NCBI GenBank assembly: GCA_011037195.1
Contig: JAAEAF010014416.1
Span: forward strand, 31,857-95,856
Reading direction: 5' to 3'
Length of the DNA stretch: 64,000 bases
DNA from: Triatoma infestans
Lineage: Eukaryota > Arthropoda > Insecta > Hemiptera > Reduviidae
The position numbers and the translations under genes are program-made. This document shows, in pieces, positions 1 to 10,533 of the stretch (positions are counted from its first letter, which is position 1; every line of letters begins with the position of its first letter). Under the pieces are notes generated by a model. It saw only the letters and a program-made list of their open reading frames with translations. It was not told where the DNA came from and searched no databases.

Positions 1-1148
1 ATTTTTACGGTTCGACAACGTCAATACTAGAGCTCAGCGATTACAAAATGATGAAGCTGCTGCAATAAGTGACATCTTTGCAATGTTAAATTCAAACTTG
101 AAATCAAATTATTCGTCTCTGAGTCGTTAATAGTGGATGAACAATTATTTTCCTTCAGGGGTAGGACTAATTTTACCCAATATATGCCTTCGAAACCGGC
201 GAAGTATGGAATAAAAGTTTGGTGGATCTCTGACGCTAACAATTCATATCCTCTTCAAGGCCAAATATATACCGGTAAATCTTGTACAGGAAGAGAGATA
301 AATCAAGGAGAAAGGGTTGTCAAAGATTTGTCAATTAACTATAAAGGAAGCGGAAGAAATATTGTTACTGACAGCTTTTTTACAACACGTTCCCTGGTTC
401 GACGGTTGAAAACTTGGGATTTATTTTTAGTTGGAACAGTGAAGAAGAACAAGCCTTATATACCCAAAGAAATGTTACCTTCGAATACTCGAGAAGAAAA
501 GTCATCACTGTTTGGGTATACGGATGATAATATAAGCATATGTTCATATGTTCCAAAGAAAAGAAAAGCGGTTATCTTGATATCTACGATGGAACAACTT
601 AGGACCGCTCAACAAGCCAGACATCGTTCATTACTACAATAAAAATAAGGGAGGTGTTGACAGTATGGATAAAATGTGCTCTCATTATTCGGTGAAAAGA
701 CGAACACAACGGGGCCTATGGCTTTCTTTGATAAGATCATCGATATTGCAAGTTTAGCTGCTTATGTAATTTACAAAAGAGAACAACCCTCAAATTTCTC
801 AACGAACTGATAGTCGTAGAGTTTTCCTACAAGAATTAGGAAAACAACTAGCAATGCCAGCTATCCTTAGTCGGGCAACTAATCCAGCAGTTGCCAGTAA
901 GTTTTCCACTAAATCTGGAATAGAATGCATGTTGGGAAGGGCGATTCCTACCGAAATTGCTGCTTCGGTAGCAGCTGCACCTTCTCAGGGAAGAGATGCG
1001 ACGGGCCGTCTTCAAGTAAGTGGTGACTGCTTTATATGCAAGTTACAAGTAAAGAGAAAAAGAAAGGAAGTGTTGTGGTCAGTGCAGTAAACCTATTTGT
1101 AACGAACACTGTGTTGCGATCACCAGGTGTTGTGAATGTGCAAAATAA
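1..1148 (+). pseudogene. piggyBac-family transposase, 5'-cut by window edge, frameshifted
   Basis: This is a decayed piggyBac-type transposase (DDE_Tnp_1_7 fold), which would cut and paste DNA at TTAA sites. Frame 2 from base 2 to about 124 gives a typical piggyBac stretch (FLRFDN, AAISDIFAM). The reading frame then shifts and continues at 127-642 with LIVDEQLFSFRGR, PSKPAKYGIKVWW and GQIYTGK, where the D of VDEQ belongs to the catalytic region. After another shift, 620-810 encodes HYYNKNKGGVDSMD, the conserved late acidic motif. At 1005-1148 a cysteine-rich C-terminal zinc-binding tail ends at TAA (CCGQCSKPIC, CCECAK). At least three frame breaks mean it cannot make a full protein. The N-terminus lies outside the window. 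Family assignment is firm from motif order. Confidence 0.9.
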
Positions 1149-1261
1149 GTGCAGATTTTACAGACAAATTTATTTTCAGTGCCAGAAATGTTTGTAATTA
1201 TTGTTCTTGTCACAAATTTACATAAATAAATATTTTTGTAACCCTCAACATCTTTATTGTC

Positions 1262-1498
1262 TATAAACCTTGCCAGGTTACCCAGGTAACCTAATATAGA
1301 TTACAGGAATACTTTTTTATTAGATCCAAAATGAATATAATACATTTAATTTTTTTTTTTTTCTTTGCAAACTTTTCTAAAATGAATGGACTTGGAATAG
1401 CTAGAGGGGTTTTCGAAAATAATAAAAATTATTTATACTTAAACTGAATTATACTTGAAGATGTTACCCGGGTTCCCCACCATAGACATAAGGGTTAA
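1262..1498 (+). repeat. 3' end of the piggyBac element with subterminal repeats and TTAA
   Basis: After the transposase tail, a GGTTACCCAGGTAACC palindrome lies near 1275-1295 and a related TTACCCGGGTTCCCC block near 1464-1479. The sequence then reaches AGGG immediately followed by TTAA (1495-1498). piggyBac elements end in CCC...GGG next to a duplicated TTAA, so base 1494 is my estimate for the 3' terminus. The 5' end is outside the window, so the terminal inverted repeat cannot be paired. Confidence 0.55.
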
Positions 1499-1559
1499 GC
1501 AGCTCCACTATTGTAAATTTGTTTTTTTTACAATAAAGTGTTTCTGTCTCCTTTACTTT

Positions 1560-1871
1560 GCCCTGAAGGGATTCCAACTACGTACTTCGGTGAATATCAT
1601 TTGATGTAGCTAAGCCCGGCGAAAAGCGGCCCACATGCAGGGAAGGTCACGACCACAGTGTTTTGGGGCGCTAAAGGAATCTTGTTGCTAGATTATCTAG
1701 AAAAAAAAACAGGACGATTAACGCCGAAATATTATACTAACTTTCTGGACCAGTTGAAGCAAAAAATAGGGAAAAAAGGCCGAAGAAGAAGGTTATGTTT
1801 CTTCTGACAACGCTCCCAGCCCTAAAGTTCTCACTGTGATGGCTGAAATTCATGAATTGAAAGCTTGAAAT
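1560..1871 (+). pseudogene. mariner transposase fragment
   Basis: The frame through 1631-1800 reads AGKVTTTVFWGAKGILLLDY, then a KYYTNFLDQLKQKI block. It continues after a frameshift with DNAP and VMAEIHELK. These match the middle of mariner transposases, where VFW.AKGI surrounds the second catalytic region and (HQ)DNAP holds an aspartate. Both ends are missing and a stop interrupts the RRRRLCFF segment, so it is a dead fragment. Confidence 0.75.
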
Positions 1872-1904
1872 TGTGGAGAATTCTGGTGTCAACTTCTCTG
1901 ACGA

Positions 1905-1990
1905 TGAATGAAAATCCGAAACCGGTCAGGAAAACCATAAATATGCATGCTACGACGAATAAAATACCAGTTGTGATCCAGCATTGCGGA
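1905..1990 (+). repeat. half of a foldback repeat (shared with 10.2, 26.4 and 47.9 kb)
   Basis: The block contains ATGAAAATCCGAAACCGGTC, then a CATGCTACGACG..TAAAATACCAG segment. The same order recurs at 10,480-10,533, 26,528-26,596 and 47,937-47,996, where it is the right arm of an inverted repeat. Here only one arm is present. Confidence 0.6.
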
Positions 1991-3278
1991 CTCATCCACA
2001 TATTCTACAAAAATAGCTTTCTTCACTCCTGATACAAAGCCTTAATATTTGACTTGTTTAAAGGTGTTTAATTTCAATTTCGCCATAATTTTTCATTAAT
2101 CCCGACTGATCAGTATGCTGTGTTCAGATGAAGAACTCTGGTGGCAATTTCTGAAAACAATATAAAAATTCTGATGTGAAACCTTACACAACTTTCTCTT
2201 ACTGCTAAACAGCAAATTTTCAATTCTTATTAGTGTTTAAAATCGTCTGCATTTTATGAACAAAATGACAAAAAAACTGAAAAACAAATTCAGTAAAGTC
2301 GCACTTCCACTCAATCGATTTTCTTCAAACTTGGAATGTTGGCAACTTATATAATTCTAATTAATACTATTTCGCGGACAGAATTGTATAGCACATTGTT
2401 GAACTGAAAAAGCTCCTTGAGGAAATCACAACCTCATCCCATCTCCAAAAGTGCTCTTCAATGAATTTTTCCGGAGAAATGTTTCAAACAAAAGTTGTAG
2501 TTATTTATATTAATGAAAATCGTTGGAGCTGTTTTTAAGAAAAATCACTAGAAATTGAAAAACCATTCAGTAAAGTATCACTTCCGGGTGATGGATTTTG
2601 CCTGAAATCTTAGTGCCTGATGCAAGTGGTAGTACTTAAACGGAATGCCAAGTTTGAGCTTCCTGCAACTTTTTGGTTTTGAGATATTCTTTTCACACGA
2701 GTTTACTGCTTTGCTTGGTACTGTAAAGATCGTCTCTCTGTTTTTTAAAAATTTTCTTAGTTTTTTCAGAACGTAGAATTGTGATTTTTTGCAAGTTTCT
2801 AGTGCAATACAAATTGTGTCAGGTGTCAAAATTTGAAGCAATTATATCGACTGGCTTGTAAGTTATTAACGATAGAATATCTATCATTAAATATCTATCT
2901 CAGTAATCCAGTGCATAGTTTTGAAGTGGTGGGGAGAGTTAATTTTTGCTACAAACCTTCGTTTCTTTGTTGAACTTGACTTTAATATTTATACCAGTTT
3001 GGTAAATATTGACAGTATATAAGTGCACAGTATTCTATAACTTTATTTTGCCAGCTGACTTTTATTTACCTTTTTCTCTTTCGCTTCTCAATTACCTTAC
3101 ATTCTCTCTTTACTACTTTTCTCTCGATTTGAATACGTAATTAAAGTGAATACGCTTCATTTTTCGTTTTTTTCTTTTTGGTTATTTTATTTTATTTTCT
3201 TTATCTTTCTTTACGTTATAATTTTATTATTAATATATTTGACTAATTCATTTACTACTAATATCTAAAGTGCAGTTT
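1991..3278. other. non-coding; decayed interspersed repeat, then LINE 5' region
   Basis: No convincing gene. Around 2,150-2,640 are pieces of a repeat family also seen at 28.4, 34.5, 37.8, 53.6 and 63.2 kb (GTGAA..C..ACACAACTTTCTCTT, then AAGT.GCACTTCC). From about 2,900 the sequence is likely the 5' untranslated region of the LINE whose ORF1 starts at 3,279, but I cannot place its first base. Confidence 0.45.
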
Positions 3279-4160
3279 ATGTCGGATTCGTCAAAACGTT
3301 TAAGAAGTTCGCCAGGCAGTACAGACCCGGTCTCTAAAAAAAAGAATTTAATTATGTCTGACGACTCAATTTTGTCCTCTCAAATGAGTTTGAAGCTAAA
3401 AGAAATTACGTCAGATCTGTTGGATGAGAAGCTGGCTCCCTTGGCTAACAAAGAGGATATTCAAGCATTAACAAGAGAAATTTTTCTGCTCAAACAAGAA
3501 AATGAAGCACATAAAGATGAGTTGAAAGCTTTTAAAGCCTCGTATGTGAAATCTGAGATGCGCTTAGAGAATCTGGAGATATCTGTTCGTCAGAATAATT
3601 TGATTTTCAAGGGAATTAAAAATTCGGCTTCTACAAATACAAGTGATGCTGTAAGGGAGTTTTGTAGCGACTTAATAAAGGTGGATATTTCCTCTGAATG
3701 TTTTCATGCCACCCCTCTAGGACCCCGAGAAAAACCTGATAGACCTCTTCTCGTTACCTTCTCTCGCCCACATGATAAAATGTCAATTCTTAAATCGTCG
3801 AAAATTCTAAAAGGTACAGGTTTTATAGTACACCACGATCTTCCAGAAGCTACGAGAAAGAAACGTGCAAAACTTATTCAATTAAAAAAGGAAATCTTCA
3901 GGATTAACAGTCGTATAAACGTGAAACTCCGGGCAAATGTTTTGTTAATTGAGGGTCACAAGTTTACTTGGTCCAGTCAAGATGGTCTTCAATTAGGGGA
4001 GCTATGTGGAATTTCAACTGTCAGCAATCTGGTGGGCGAAGACATGACCGCCTTTATTGACGATCTTAGAAAAGGTTCTCCTCCAGCCGCCGTCCTTCCT
4101 CGTTCAACTGTCTCTGCTACTACACAGATGCCCCCATCAGGTGCTAAGATATTTTCTTGA
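3279..4160 (+). CDS. LINE ORF1 (coiled-coil, RNA-binding protein)
   Basis: This is the first ORF of a non-LTR retrotransposon, 293 residues from ATG 3279, intact. Such proteins coat the element RNA and act as nucleic-acid chaperones. The N-terminus is basic and serine-rich. Residues about 45-105 form a charged heptad-like helix (KEDIQALTREIFLLKQENEA), a probable trimerising coiled coil. The following RQNNLIFKGI block is a typical start of an RRM-like domain in LINE ORF1 proteins, and the C-terminal part is basic. No CCHC knuckles are seen. The TGA stop is followed in the same frame, without a gap, by ORF2. I chose ATG 3279 over upstream non-ATG codons. Confidence 0.8.
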   Translation: MSDSSKRLRSSPGSTDPVSKKKNLIMSDDSILSSQMSLKLKEITSDLLDEKLAPLANKEDIQALTREIFLLKQENEAHKDELKAFKASYVKSEMRLENLEISVRQNNLIFKGIKNSASTNTSDAVREFCSDLIKVDISSECFHATPLGPREKPDRPLLVTFSRPHDKMSILKSSKILKGTGFIVHHDLPEATRKKRAKLIQLKKEIFRINSRINVKLRANVLLIEGHKFTWSSQDGLQLGELCGISTVSNLVGEDMTAFIDDLRKGSPPAAVLPRSTVSATTQMPPSGAKIFS

Positions 4161-7100
4161 GGAATTCCAGCCGTCTGCAGCAACTTCTCGAATTTCGATA
4201 ACCTTTCCTCTCATGTTTCTATAATTTGTTATAATATTTCAGGTCTAAGATCTAAAGTAGGAAACTTTGATTTTTTAAACTTTATTAAAAAATATATTTT
4301 TATATTGCTGGAAACATTTGTTGTAGAAGATACTTGTAATTTTTTTAAGAACTGTTTTTCAGATTTTGATATATTGTGGGTGCCAGCTAGAAAAGAGTCG
4401 AAGTTTGGAAGAGCCAGTGGGGGTAAATTGTTAGGAATAAAACGTTCGTGTCTTGCAATTTCCTTTTCTTATATTGGTAACCAGCCTGTAATCCGTTTAA
4501 TTATAGATACTACGGCGATTTGCATGGTTCCAGTATATCTAAATTGCACAAAGTGGGATCAGGAATTCTTGTCGCTACAGGATTTACTGTATGCTTGTCA
4601 GTGTAATGATTATCGCAGTCTGATGCTTCTTGGTGATTTTAATGTACGGGTAAGTGACTCACAGTACCTCCCTGAGGACTTATTCTTCAATAATCCTAAA
4701 TTCTCCCCTGTCAGGCACTCTAAAGATAAAGTACTCAACAGTAACGGTTCGAGGCTGCTCGAACTTTGTGAAGATTATGAACTTCTAATTCTAAACGGTC
4801 GTTTCAATGGGGATAAGGAGGGCCAGTTTACTTTTATAGGGCCCATGGGCTGTTCCGTGAACGATCTTGCCTGCGTTTCTTCTAACTGTTTGCAACATGT
4901 CGATAGCTTCGCTGTACTTCCTGAAATCTTTTCCGATCACCTTCCTCTTTTTCTCTCTCTCTCTTCTACACAACCACGTACCCTCACTCTGCCTTTACTC
5001 CCACAATTATTTTGGAAAGATAAGAATGTGGACACTTATAAAAGAAATCTTGAAAACGAACTTACAAAAATAGTCTCCTTCCCTACTGATCCTCAACATT
5101 ACGCAGATAAAATAAAAAATTGCATAAAAAACGCTTGTCCTTCTGCTCCACCGGTTTCTTCTTACCTGAAATCTCGTCAAAAAAATGCGGGTTTGATTTT
5201 ACTTGTTTTCAAGCAAGGAAAAAATCTTTTGAACTACTTAATTTATTTCGTCTCTCTAACTCTAGACTTGCAAAAGATGCTTACCGTGATGCCAATAAGA
5301 GGTATGCATTATTGTGCTCAGAACGCAAAAAAGAATATTACTCTTCTTTATTTAATAAATTTAAGGTCACCACAGATTCTAAGCAGTTTTGGAATTTAGT
5401 TAACAGCTTTCGCCGTAGAAATTTTTGTTGTAGCAACCGCATCATAATGAATAGCTGGGTTTCTCACTTCCAAAACTTACTTAATCCTCCTATGACTTCT
5501 TCTATGTCTTATGCTGCACCATTCTTTACCTCCAATATTCTCGATCCTGCATTTACCTTCTATGAACTTGAATCTGTTCTCTCGAGCCTCAAGTCTAATA
5601 AGGCTCCTGGCCCTGATTCCATTGTTTATGAGTTTTACAAACACGCTCCTTCTTGCTTTGTTGAGAGACTTTTGGCATTTTTCAATTACATTTTTGAGGT
5701 GGGTCGCATCCCTCATTCCTTTGGGCACTCTATTATCTTTCCTTTGTACAAAAACGGGGACGTCGACGATGTGAATAACTATAGGGGAATCTCTTGTTTG
5801 GACACGTTGTCTAAGATTTTTACTGCTCTTCTGCTTAACCGTCTTGAGCAGTATGTAAGAGCCAACAATCTTTTGAGCGAGTTTCAAAGTGGTTTTAGAC
5901 GTGGGTATTCGGTGATCGACAATATTTTCGTGCTAACAAATTTGATAAATCTTAAACTTATAGGAAAAGGGAAAAAAATTTATTGTTTTTTCGTAGACCT
6001 TAAGTCAGCTTTTGACACAATTGACCACTCCTCTCTTTTTTTGAAACTGTTCAATCTGGGCATATCTTATAAGTTTGCGAATATCTTAAAATTACTGTAC
6101 TCCTCAGCAGTACCCTCAGTCCGTAATGCGGATGGAATTTCGCAAACCTTTAGTGTGGGAGCGGGCGTTCGTCAGGGCTGCCTTTTAAGTCCTATATTAT
6201 TCTCCCTATTTGTGGACGATCTACCCACAGTTCTAGAAGGCGGTGTTGTTGTGGGTTCTACCAAAATCAGAGCTCTACTTTATGCGGATGATATAGTTCT
6301 TATCACCGACAACCGAATCGCTCTACAGAGAAACATTAGGATCCTTGAACGTTACTGCGAACAATGGAATCTTACTGTAAATCTCAATAAATCAAAAATT
6401 ATGGTTTTCCGAAGAGGAGGAAGGTTATCCTCTTCCGAGGAATGGTTTTATAAAAACAGCAAAATTGAAATTGTTAACTCCTACAAATATCTTGGTGTTA
6501 TCTTGACCCCTCGCCTCTCTTTCACTTCACATATTAGCAATAGAATCTCTTCTGCTAAACTAGGGATTAATATGACTTGGTCAAACTTCATACTAAGTAA
6601 CTGCATACCTATAAAAGCTAAGTTCCAGTTTTTTAAAACAGTTTGTCGATCGGTAGCTTGCTTCGGTGCTCAGGTTTGGGGGTTTCATAGTTATGATGCC
6701 TTAGAAAAGTTTCAAAGATTCTTTCTGAAGAAATTATTTGCCCTCCCCGCTTGCACCCCTAATTATATGCTCGCCTTGGAAACTCCACTTGAATCTATGC
6801 AGTGTTTTTCCCTTAAGCTTCATCTAAAATATTGTATTAAAATTCTATCTCAGGAAGACCACCGGTTACCTAAAATACTTGCTACTCAAATAATACAAAA
6901 AAAAATCTTCTGGTTTAAACATTTAGTTTCGCTAGTCCGCCTTCACTCCTGCACGGTCACACCATCATTAGATAGCCTTCCTTCTTGGCGTACTTTACTC
7001 CTCGAGCTTCCATCCCAGATTGAGTCGGACATTCGTGAAGAGGCTGTAAGACGGGCTACTTCTACTGATCGTTTTCTTCTTTACAGAGTGCTAATAGCAG

Positions 7101-7456
7101 AATATCCCAGTTTTATAACGGAGAGTCTATTTGATATCCTAAAGCTTAAAGATCTCCGCTGGTTTTTCAAAATTAGAGGGGAACTTCTTTTTCTAAATTT
7201 TAGGCCATGGGTGGATAGAGAGGTAATAACTGAAAAATGTCCCCTTTGCTCGTATGATGTTTGCGAGAATTTATATCATTTCCTTGGGGAATGTCCTATC
7301 CTCGTGGAGCTTCGGCTACTCCATTTCGGCAAATCCTTTCTCTCCAGGCTGGAGATAATTCAATTTTTAACCGGTCAAACATCCTGTTTACCACTGATTC
7401 GTTACTCTCGCCATGCCTGTCAAATCAGACTTGAATGGTTAGCGGATTCGACTTAG
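4161..7456 (+). pseudogene. LINE ORF2: APE endonuclease + reverse transcriptase, one frameshift
   Basis: This is the second ORF of the same LINE, which would nick the target and copy the element RNA. From about 4,179 an apurinic-type endonuclease is readable: the NISGLRSK start, LLGDFNVR near 4,628-4,651, and SDHLPLFLSLS near 4,936. The frame breaks near the A7 run at about 5,180, where endonuclease and RT frames cross. RT then runs to 7,456: SNKAPGPDSI, FVDLKSAFDT, GVRQGCLLSP, and YADD at 6,281-6,292. The C-terminus has a CPLC-x(9)-H-x(4)-C zinc knuckle. No RNase H is seen. One restorable indel makes this a young copy. Endonuclease plus RT plus a terminal CCHC without RNase H suggests a CR1/L2/jockey-like clade, but the clade is my inference. 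Confidence 0.88.
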
Positions 7457-7943
7457 TAATATCTATGCTGGTTACCTTGGCTATATTTTTCTTTTTATTA
7501 TTGTAATATGTAAATTTTTCCTAAGTATTTTATACATTGTATTTTATCTTTATTACGTTTTTTAGTTTATATTTAGTTTGTTTTTGTTATTATTTTGTTT
7601 TCATCAAGAGATTTGGTATTCTTTATCGGTATTTATTTTAGATTTTCTTTGAAAATGCCTACTAATGGTTTTTCTTTTTTTAACGTACTGTATATACTAT
7701 TTGCTTATTGTATTATATTTATTATTTTCTTACTGTACTACATTTCCATACATACAATACATATATATATTTACTTTTCTTAAGCTCTGTTATACTTATA
7801 TTACGCACTATATTAACTCGTTAATAATAACTTTAAATTTTACTTGCAGTAAACTCAAGCAGACGGCTTATGCCATGCTTTTAATACTCTGTCATTTCTT
7901 TATTTTTTTGTAATTTTTTCCTAATAAAGTATTATTATTATAT
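7457..7943 (+). repeat. LINE 3' untranslated region and (ATT)n tail
   Basis: AT-rich tail of the LINE ending in AATAAAG followed by a short ATT-repeat tail (about 7,929-7,942). Simple-repeat rather than poly(A) tails occur in several non-LTR clades. The next bases start a different repeat. Confidence 0.55.
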
Positions 7944-7944
7944 T

Positions 7945-8110
7945 CTTTTCACACACATACAGACCATTTTTTTAAAAACCACTTTTTTAGACTGAGGAGA
8001 CCTCAACGTGAATTTCCGGTAAAAACTCAAATTACGAAAATCTGGGACGATCATAATACTTACTTCCCTCTTACTTACTATTATTATTATTAAGAGAAAG
8101 TAAAAAAAAA
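7945..8110 (-). repeat. copy of a (TG)n-containing interspersed repeat
   Basis: On the minus strand this reads a GTAAG..GGAAGTA start, then TTTTACCGGAAAT, GAGGTCTCCTCAGTCTAAAA and GTGGTTTTT...ATGGTCTGT, followed by a short TG run. The same order occurs on the plus strand at 63,463-63,600, where the TG tract is longer. Confidence 0.7.
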
Positions 8111-8337
8111 AAAAAATTTGCAAGAGAAACAATTTTAAGAATACTTGTATGTTATTCTCACCTGTTTATTTAATTTGTATTACTTTTTATTTTTCTCATT
8201 ATAATTAAGTATTTTGCTACGTGTTTCAATGATTGAAAATATGATCATAATGGACCAGCTGCCAGCGATAAATAACAAAAAATTGTAACTATTAAAATTT
8301 GTTGTTATATTTTGGTAATTTCATACATTACTACCCC

Positions 8338-9295
8338 CATTATTATTATTATTTGTCTGTGGGGAGGGACCAAACCCTACGCTATCCAAAGCCTCACTGG
8401 GCTCATATAGCTACCCCGAGAAAAACAACAAAGCGGGTCTAGAACGAATATCCAGAACCGGGTTCTAATCCATCTAAGATTCACCGCCGTCCCAACAGAT
8501 CGGACAATACCTTAAGGGGAAATAACCTAAGCTCTTCCACAGACATCCTGCTCCGACCAAAGGTCCTAAACCTAATCTCCTCACAACCCAGACAATCTGT
8601 CATAAGATGGATGGGTGTTTCCTCCTTTGTCTCACAGACTCTACAAAATGGATCCGGCATTAGCTCCACTACGTAGAGATGTCTCCTTAAACCACTAAGG
8701 GATCCAACCAAATGCCTGAGAGAGATTCGTGAAAGACACAACAATGTCTCATTAATAGCCCTGTCCGGACCCCTGATGAGCATTTTGGACTGCCGACAAC
8801 CAACTGAGCTCATCCATAACGATGAATGCTGTGAAGCTGTCTTTGATTGGAAGCCTGAAAGACATGTGCCAGAAGGCACGCCAACAGCAGGCTCGGGACC
8901 AATGAAAGGGAAAGAGGCGGCGCCTAATTTGGCAAACCTATCCACCTCCTCATTCCCAAAAATTCCCATGTGACCTGGTACCGAACCTAGAAGCACATCC
9001 TTCAGAGAAGAAAGCTCTTCCAGTCTTTTAGAACATGCTAACACCAACCTGGAAGTGAAGGCACATTAACTCAGCGCCTTCAGCGCAGCTTGGCTATCTG
9101 AGCAGATACAAACAACTTTTAAGTTAGCGTTGCATACCCTCTCATCTAAGATATAACAAAGAATAGAGGATGGAAGACTGAGGTCCATTCACCAAGAGAT
9201 ACAGCCAAAGATCTTCGGTCTCAAAATAGACCACAGCTCCAGACCTACCATCCATTCTGGAACCGTCCGTGTAACACCGGAGGTAAATTACTAGC
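8338..9295 (-). pseudogene. 5'-truncated LINE with RNase H domain (second family)
   Basis: Reading the minus strand from about 9,290, YTDGSRMDGRSGA is the start of a retrotransposon RNase H domain (first catalytic D). The region 9,047-8,481 gives VPGHMGIFGNEEVDRFAKLG, the conserved end of the fold, then an HLVGSLSGLRRH segment and a zinc-knuckle block CRVCETKEETPIHLMTDC. Frame breaks lie between 9,050 and 9,240. The copy ends in an AAT repeat tail at 8,338-8,355. RNase H plus this tail points to an I/R1-like clade, different from the 3.3-7.5 kb element. The last 65 bp before the tail are shared with a SINE at 47.5 kb. Confidence 0.85.
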
Positions 9296-10240
9296 CCCAA
9301 ATAAACTATAAATTTTATTTTTATTAGTAACTAAGCTAATCAGAAAAAGTCAATGGTGCTTCAAGTATGCATCTAATCCTGTTGTTTTTTTCCAATGTAA
9401 CAATAATAAAAAATGCAACTTGTTTATAAGTAAATAAGAAAGCTGTTCCAGTTCAAGGCCAAATGAAAATCGATGGAAATTTTTGGGATAATAAAAAAAA
9501 TAAACTAAAATCATTATTCCAATCACATAATTAATGGAAGGATTTTTTTTTATCTAAAAACATCAAATATTAATAACATATATATGTTGCTAAAAATTAC
9601 ATCACAAATATAAATAGCAAAATTCAAAAGCTAAATAAACTATAATTTTTTTTTTTAATAAATACCAAACAATTGACACAAATGCTATATAGTGTATATA
9701 GTGTTATATATATATATATATATTCATTCATGTTTAAACTAATTATTAATATGAGTGATGCCAAAATACACCAAGGCAGTTTTAACAAGTCTTTTTGAAA
9801 TGTGTATTTTATTATTATTTTTACAAGATAAAAACAAAAAAAAACGTGTTTTTCACAATACTTAAAGAAATCTATGAAGAATATATAAAAAAGTTTGTAT
9901 GTGGTAAGTTCTAAAAAAAAAAAAAGATAGAAACTTTAGAGCATCAAAAAACTATTCGATTTTATAAAGTGATCGGAATTTTTTGTGGCAGATACTGACA
10001 AAAAAAATTGTGAGTGATTAGTACATCTCATTTGTGTTAAAAAAAAAAAATCCCTATCCGACGATTGTAAATAAGATGAGATATTTTTCTTACACAGAAA
10101 TCACGTCCTCTTCAACTTCATTAAACAATTTGATCTGATTATTCGAAAAATATGTTGAATTATATTTATAAGTGAAGCTCTTTTTGGATCTTCGTAAAAG
10201 TGAATGTTTCCAATTTTCACGAATAAGAAAGAAGAAATAT
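9296..10240. other. no gene seen; AT-rich
   Basis: AT-rich non-coding sequence with homopolymer runs and a short (TA)n tract near 9,708-9,722. I see no coding exon, RNA gene or transposon end. Confidence 0.5.
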
Positions 10241-10533
10241 CGGTTATTTTATCCGTCTTAGCATGCATATTGTTTTTGTTACTGTCCGGTTTCGGATTTC
10301 CATCAGAGCAAATTCACTATGTTCGAGTAGGGAGTTCACTCTTCAATGTAATGTTTCTCCTACAGTCACCCTTGTTGGTTGTATATACAATCAATAAGTG
10401 TGAGTGTAGCAGAAACATTACGTTGAAGAGTGAACTCTCTACACGAACTTGGTGAATTTGCTCTGATGATGGATGAAAATCGAAACCTGTCAGGAACAAA
10501 AACAATATGCATACTACGACGGATAAAATACCA
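10241..10533. mobile_element. foldback (palindromic) non-autonomous element
   Basis: About 290 bp folds back on itself. The left arm starts GGTTATTTTATCCGTC and runs through TTTCGGATTTCCATC and GAGTTCACTCTTCAA. The right arm mirrors it with TTGAAGAGTGAACT, GATGAAAATCGAAACC and GACGGATAAAATACC. A short unpaired centre lies at about 10,378-10,400. There is no ORF with domain similarity. Sister copies sit at 26,373-26,596 and, interrupted, around 47,459-47,996. Confidence 0.75.
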
